DNA from: Methylotetracoccus sp.
GTDB lineage: Bacteria; Pseudomonadota; Gammaproteobacteria; Methylococcales; Methylococcaceae
Reading direction: 5' to 3'
Length of the DNA: 8,582 bases
Assembly: GCA_025458755.1 (NCBI GenBank)
Contig: JALORT010000061.1
Span: 1-8,582, forward strand
The notes under the pieces: generated by a model
Seen by the model: the letters and a program-made list of their open reading frames with translations, nothing else
Told to the model about the DNA's origin: nothing
The model's database searches: none
Shown: positions 6,016-8,582 of the stretch, one piece after another
Layout of the letters: each line of letters opens with the position of its first letter
Numbering within the stretch: the first letter of the stretch is position 1
Made by a program: the position numbers and the translations under genes

Positions 6016-7809
6016 ATGAAGCAAGCGCGCGAGCCGGAGCGGCTCGGAAACGGCCTCGAGATCTACCGGCGGCTACTGCGCTACGGCCTCCCGTACTGGA
6101 GAGCGTTCGCGCTTTCGGTGCTGGGCATGGGTGTCTATGCGTTGCTGGGGCCGGCCTTTGCCAAGCTGATCCAGCCGCTGATCGACGGCACGTTCATCGA
6201 CAAGGACCCGGCCCTGATGCGGAATGCGCCTTGGGTGCTGCTCGGGCTTTCGCTGGCGCGCGGTATCTCGGGTTTCGCCGGCGACTATTACTCTGGCTAC
6301 GTAAGCCGGCGCATCATTACCAATCTGCGCCGCGATCTGTTCGACCAGCTGCTGTACCTCCCTTGCAAATACTATGACCAGTCATCCTCCGGTCAGTTGT
6401 TGAGCCGTTTGCTCTACAACACCGAGCAGGTCTCGAACGGTCTGACCATGGGCATCGTGACGGCTTTTAAAGACTCGCTCACGATCATCGGCCTGCTGGC
6501 ACTGATGATCTGGGAGAACGTGCTGCTGTCGATGATCTTCATGGTGGTGGGTTCGATACTGGCGATCAGCATTCGTCTGGTCAGCAAGCGCTTTCGTAAG
6601 ATCAGCATGCGCATTCAGGAGTCGATGGGCAATGTCAGCCATGTAGCGCAGGAAGTGATCGACGCCCATCGCATCGTCAAGGTGTTCAACGGGGACGAGT
6701 ACGAGCGGACCAAATTCGCGCGGGAAAATGAAAACAACATGCGCCGGCACCTCCGGCTGATCGCGACCGATTCGCTCAGCAGCGCGGTGATTCAGTTCAT
6801 TTACATCGGCGGCTTCGCCGCGATCCTGTACGTGGTCTCTCTGGAGTCGGTGCGCAGCACGATCACTCCCGGCAGTCTGATTACCTTCGTGGCGGCGATG
6901 GCGATGATGCTGAGCCCGATCAAACGGCTGATCGGCGTGATGAGCACGATCCAGAAAGGCATCGCCGCGGGGGACAGCATCTTTCAAATGCTCGATTCGG
7001 AGCGCGAAAAGGATACCGGTAACTTGAAGCTGCCGCGTGTCCGGGGTCGTATCGATTACCGCGGGGTCAGTCTCGGTTACCATCCGGATCAACCCAAGGC
7101 CTTGTTCGATATCGATCTGAGCATCGAGGCCGGAAAGACCATCGCGCTGGTAGGGCAATCCGGCAGCGGAAAAACCTCGCTGGTCCGTTTGCTCCCACGA
7201 CTCTACGAGCCGACTGCCGGTAAGATTACCATCGACGGTCATGACATCCGAGAACTGAGCCTGGAGAACCTCCGCCAACACATCGCCTATGTAGGCCAGG
7301 AAGTTACGCTGTTCAACGATACGGTCGCCAGCAACATTGCTTACGGCAGGCGCGGCGAGGTCGCGGCCGAGGAGATTCGCGAGGTGGCCCGGGCCGCACA
7401 TGCGCTCGACTTCATCGAGGCGATGCCGCAAGGGTTCGAGACGATGGTCGGACAGCACGGGATCGTGCTGTCCGGCGGACAGCGGCAGCGCCTGGCGATT
7501 GCGCGCGCCCTGCTGAAAGATGCGCCGATTCTGATTCTGGACGAGGCGACCTCGGCGCTGGATGCCGAATCCGAACGGCATGTGCAGGCGGCGCTCGAAG
7601 TGTTGATGAAGAACCGCACCACGCTGGTGATCGCACACCGTCTTTCGACGATTCAGAATGCGGACGAGATTTTCGTGTTGCGTGACGGCATGGTCGTCGA
7701 GAAAGGCACCCATCGGAACCTTCTGGACGCCGGAGGCGCTTACGCGGACCTCCATACGCTGCAGTTCGGACGTAATCCGTTTCGTCATCAGGTGTCCGGT
7801 TCGGTCTGA
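6016..7809 (+). CDS. msbA: Lipid A export ABC transporter, ATP-binding/permease protein MsbA
   Basis: The product is 597 residues, near E. coli MsbA (582). ATG 6016 is preferred to the in-frame TTG at 5998 because the MsbA-like N-terminus begins shortly after it; the ribosome binding site is weak. It is a half-transporter with a fused membrane and nucleotide-binding domain. Hydrophobic segments lie at about residues 30-45, 70-93, 150-188, 256-275 and 283-310, fitting six transmembrane helices. The ATPase domain has Walker A GQSGSGKTS (380-388, Lys386), signature LSGGQRQR (485 onward), Walker B ILILDEATSALD (505 onward, Asp509, Glu510) and the H-loop His541 in IAHRLSTI. A homodimer uses ATP to flip lipid A-core from the inner to the outer leaflet of the inner membrane. 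Its place right after core-type glycosyltransferases supports this over a general lipid or drug exporter. An lpxK gene, often next to msbA, is absent here. Confidence 0.93.
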   Translation: MKQAREPERLGNGLEIYRRLLRYGLPYWRAFALSVLGMGVYALLGPAFAKLIQPLIDGTFIDKDPALMRNAPWVLLGLSLARGISGFAGDYYSGYVSRRIITNLRRDLFDQLLYLPCKYYDQSSSGQLLSRLLYNTEQVSNGLTMGIVTAFKDSLTIIGLLALMIWENVLLSMIFMVVGSILAISIRLVSKRFRKISMRIQESMGNVSHVAQEVIDAHRIVKVFNGDEYERTKFARENENNMRRHLRLIATDSLSSAVIQFIYIGGFAAILYVVSLESVRSTITPGSLITFVAAMAMMLSPIKRLIGVMSTIQKGIAAGDSIFQMLDSEREKDTGNLKLPRVRGRIDYRGVSLGYHPDQPKALFDIDLSIEAGKTIALVGQSGSGKTSLVRLLPRLYEPTAGKITIDGHDIRELSLENLRQHIAYVGQEVTLFNDTVASNIAYGRRGEVAAEEIREVARAAHALDFIEAMPQGFETMVGQHGIVLSGGQRQRLAIARALLKDAPILILDEATSALDAESERHVQAALEVLMKNRTTLVIAHRLSTIQNADEIFVLRDGMVVEKGTHRNLLDAGGAYADLHTLQFGRNPFRHQVSGSV

Positions 7810-7900
7810 GCCGCCGTTGCCCTCCATCGCGCAGCCGCGTGCCCGGACCCTCAGGTGAATGTTGCGGTTTTCGGCATTTCGCCCTATGGTGTGAGTGCAG

Positions 7901-7929
7901 AAAACGTCGCCGGCGTGGCGAACGCTTTT
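7901..7929 (+). terminator. Candidate hairpin terminator after msbA
   Basis: An inverted repeat pairs AAAACGTCGCC (7901-7911) with GGCGAACGCTTTT (7917-7929) around a five-base loop. It makes 11 base pairs with two single-base bulges (7921 and 7925). The A run before and T run after the GC-rich core give the look of a bidirectional intrinsic terminator, although the T run is only four bases. It starts 92 bases past the msbA stop and would separate msbA from the next gene. Confidence 0.45.
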
Positions 7930-7965
7930 GCATGACGTTACAGAGAAATACAACAACAGGCGCGT

Positions 7966-7971
7966 AGGAGG
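7966..7971 (+). promoter_or_regulatory. Strong ribosome binding site for the 7981 gene
   Basis: A perfect AGGAGG (within TAGGAGGAG, 7965-7973) lies nine bases before ATG 7981. It is the best Shine-Dalgarno match among the starts in this window and fixes the start of the next gene. Confidence 0.8.
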
Positions 7972-7980
7972 AGTTCGATC

Positions 7981-8460
7981 ATGTTGCAGGTGGTAGCAGG
8001 ACTGACCGTCGTTTTCGTGGGTTACGTGTTGTACGAAGTCTTCAAGACGGTTTCTTCCCAGTCGAGTAGTGAGTCGCAGGTCAAAACCCCGCCGCCAGCC
8101 GCGGTGACGGCGAAGCCCGCGGTGTCGGAGCCAGCGGTTGCAGCGGCGGCGAAGCCGCAGCCGACGAGTACAGCAGCCTTGAAGCCGGAACCGCAGATGA
8201 AGAAGGTTCAGTCCGAGCCGAAAAAGTCCGAAGCGGCGCCGGACGAAGTGAGGGGTTTGCAGCTCAAAGACCCGGTATCCGGCGAGACCGGTCCCGCACC
8301 AACCAACTACCGATTTGCCAAGAAGTGGGTCAAAGAGGCGTTGGTGGCGGAGGGGCTGCTCGACAAGGTCTACAAGACGGCCGACCTGGATGACGCCGGT
8401 TCACAGAAGGTGCGGGAAGCGCTGGAGAAATTCAAAGCCATCGAGAAATACCACGGATGA
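7981..8460 (+). CDS. Unrecognised small membrane-anchored protein with Ala/Pro/Lys linker
   Basis: The product is 159 residues, and I do not recognise the family. Residues 2-18 form one hydrophobic segment (VVAGLTVVFVGYVLY within it) suited to a membrane anchor, with no basic residue before it and Lys22 just after. By the positive-inside rule this weakly favours a cytoplasmic C-terminus, but a periplasmic one is possible. Residues about 24-33 are Ser-rich and about 34-90 are a low-complexity Ala/Pro/Lys/Glu linker. Residues about 91-159 look like a compact, mostly helical charged domain, with a YRFAKKWVKEALVAEGLLDK stretch at 110-129 and a KVREALEKFKAIEKYHG end. There are no Cys residues and no lipobox. 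The strong ribosome binding site and the structured C-terminus make it a real gene. Whether it belongs with LPS export is unclear, since a candidate terminator lies between it and msbA. No clear promoter was found; TTGCAT (7928) with TACAAC (7949) has a short 15-base spacer. Confidence 0.8.
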   Translation: MLQVVAGLTVVFVGYVLYEVFKTVSSQSSSESQVKTPPPAAVTAKPAVSEPAVAAAAKPQPTSTAALKPEPQMKKVQSEPKKSEAAPDEVRGLQLKDPVSGETGPAPTNYRFAKKWVKEALVAEGLLDKVYKTADLDDAGSQKVREALEKFKAIEKYHG

Positions 8461-8582
8461 CGGCGGCGGCCCCGGACTCGCTGGTGAAATCCGCCGCGCT
8501 GAAACCCGCCGGGTGTTCGCACTGAAGAATTCGAAAGGGGTCCGCTTTAGTCTCACACTCAAGGCGGCAGCGCCGTGCGCCG

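Noticed and set aside
4861..6024. Long open frame on the - strand (387 codons) opposite the second GT4 gene
   Set aside because: Its translation is dominated by Pro, Arg, Ala and Ser with no recognisable motif, while the + strand carries clear GT4 motifs. Such antisense frames are common in GC-rich genes.
7862..7890. TTGCGG and TATGGT with a 17-base spacer as a promoter for the 7981 gene
   Set aside because: It matches only 7 of 12 consensus positions and lies upstream of the candidate terminator, so transcripts from it would have to pass that hairpin.
6382..7956. Very long open frame on the - strand (524 codons) opposite msbA
   Set aside because: The + strand has complete Walker A, signature, Walker B and H-loop motifs. 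The antisense product is rich in His, Arg, Gln and Asp without any domain pattern, as expected from codon bias.
8457..8525. 22-codon frame starting as ATGA on the stop of the 7981 gene
   Set aside because: It is very short, has no hydrophobic or conserved pattern, and nothing downstream in the window supports it.

Overview
The window looks like a chromosomal segment of a GC-rich proteobacterium, most likely a gammaproteobacterium. The evidence is high-GC codon use, an LPS-type heptosyltransferase, and an MsbA-type lipid A flippase. A methanotroph-like or purple-sulfur-like gammaproteobacterium would fit, but that is only an impression. All convincing genes lie on the + strand. No tRNA, rRNA, insertion sequence, phage gene or CRISPR array was seen.

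Region 1 (1-2006) is a tightly packed, translationally coupled set. It holds the 3' end of a probable MOSC-domain gene, a YmdB-like macrodomain ADP-ribose deacylase, and an M18 aminopeptidase of the ApeB type. Each junction is a 4-base ATGA overlap.

Region 2 (about 2100-7809) is a surface-glycan block. In order it holds a GT4 glycosyltransferase, a GT9 heptosyltransferase, a second GT4 glycosyltransferase and msbA. The natural reading is that the transferases build the LPS core on lipid A at the cytoplasmic face of the inner membrane, and MsbA then flips the product. The genes share one direction but are separated by gaps of 64 to 254 bases. Candidate promoter elements lie before the GT9 gene and before msbA. 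A candidate hairpin terminator follows msbA.

Region 3 (7981-8460) is one unrecognised gene with a strong ribosome binding site. It encodes a small protein with an N-terminal membrane anchor, an Ala/Pro/Lys-rich linker and a compact charged C-terminal domain. The last 122 bases hold no convincing gene.

I found no clear new multi-gene system. The points most worth following are four. The first GT4 gene has an 8-T tract directly after a Shine-Dalgarno-like purine run, a possible phase-variation or frameshift site. The second GT4 gene has a strong ribosome binding site placed for an ATC codon exactly where the family normally begins with Met. Two intergenic gaps are bridged by very short reading frames that overlap both neighbours by 4 bases. 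The membrane-anchored protein after msbA is unrecognised.
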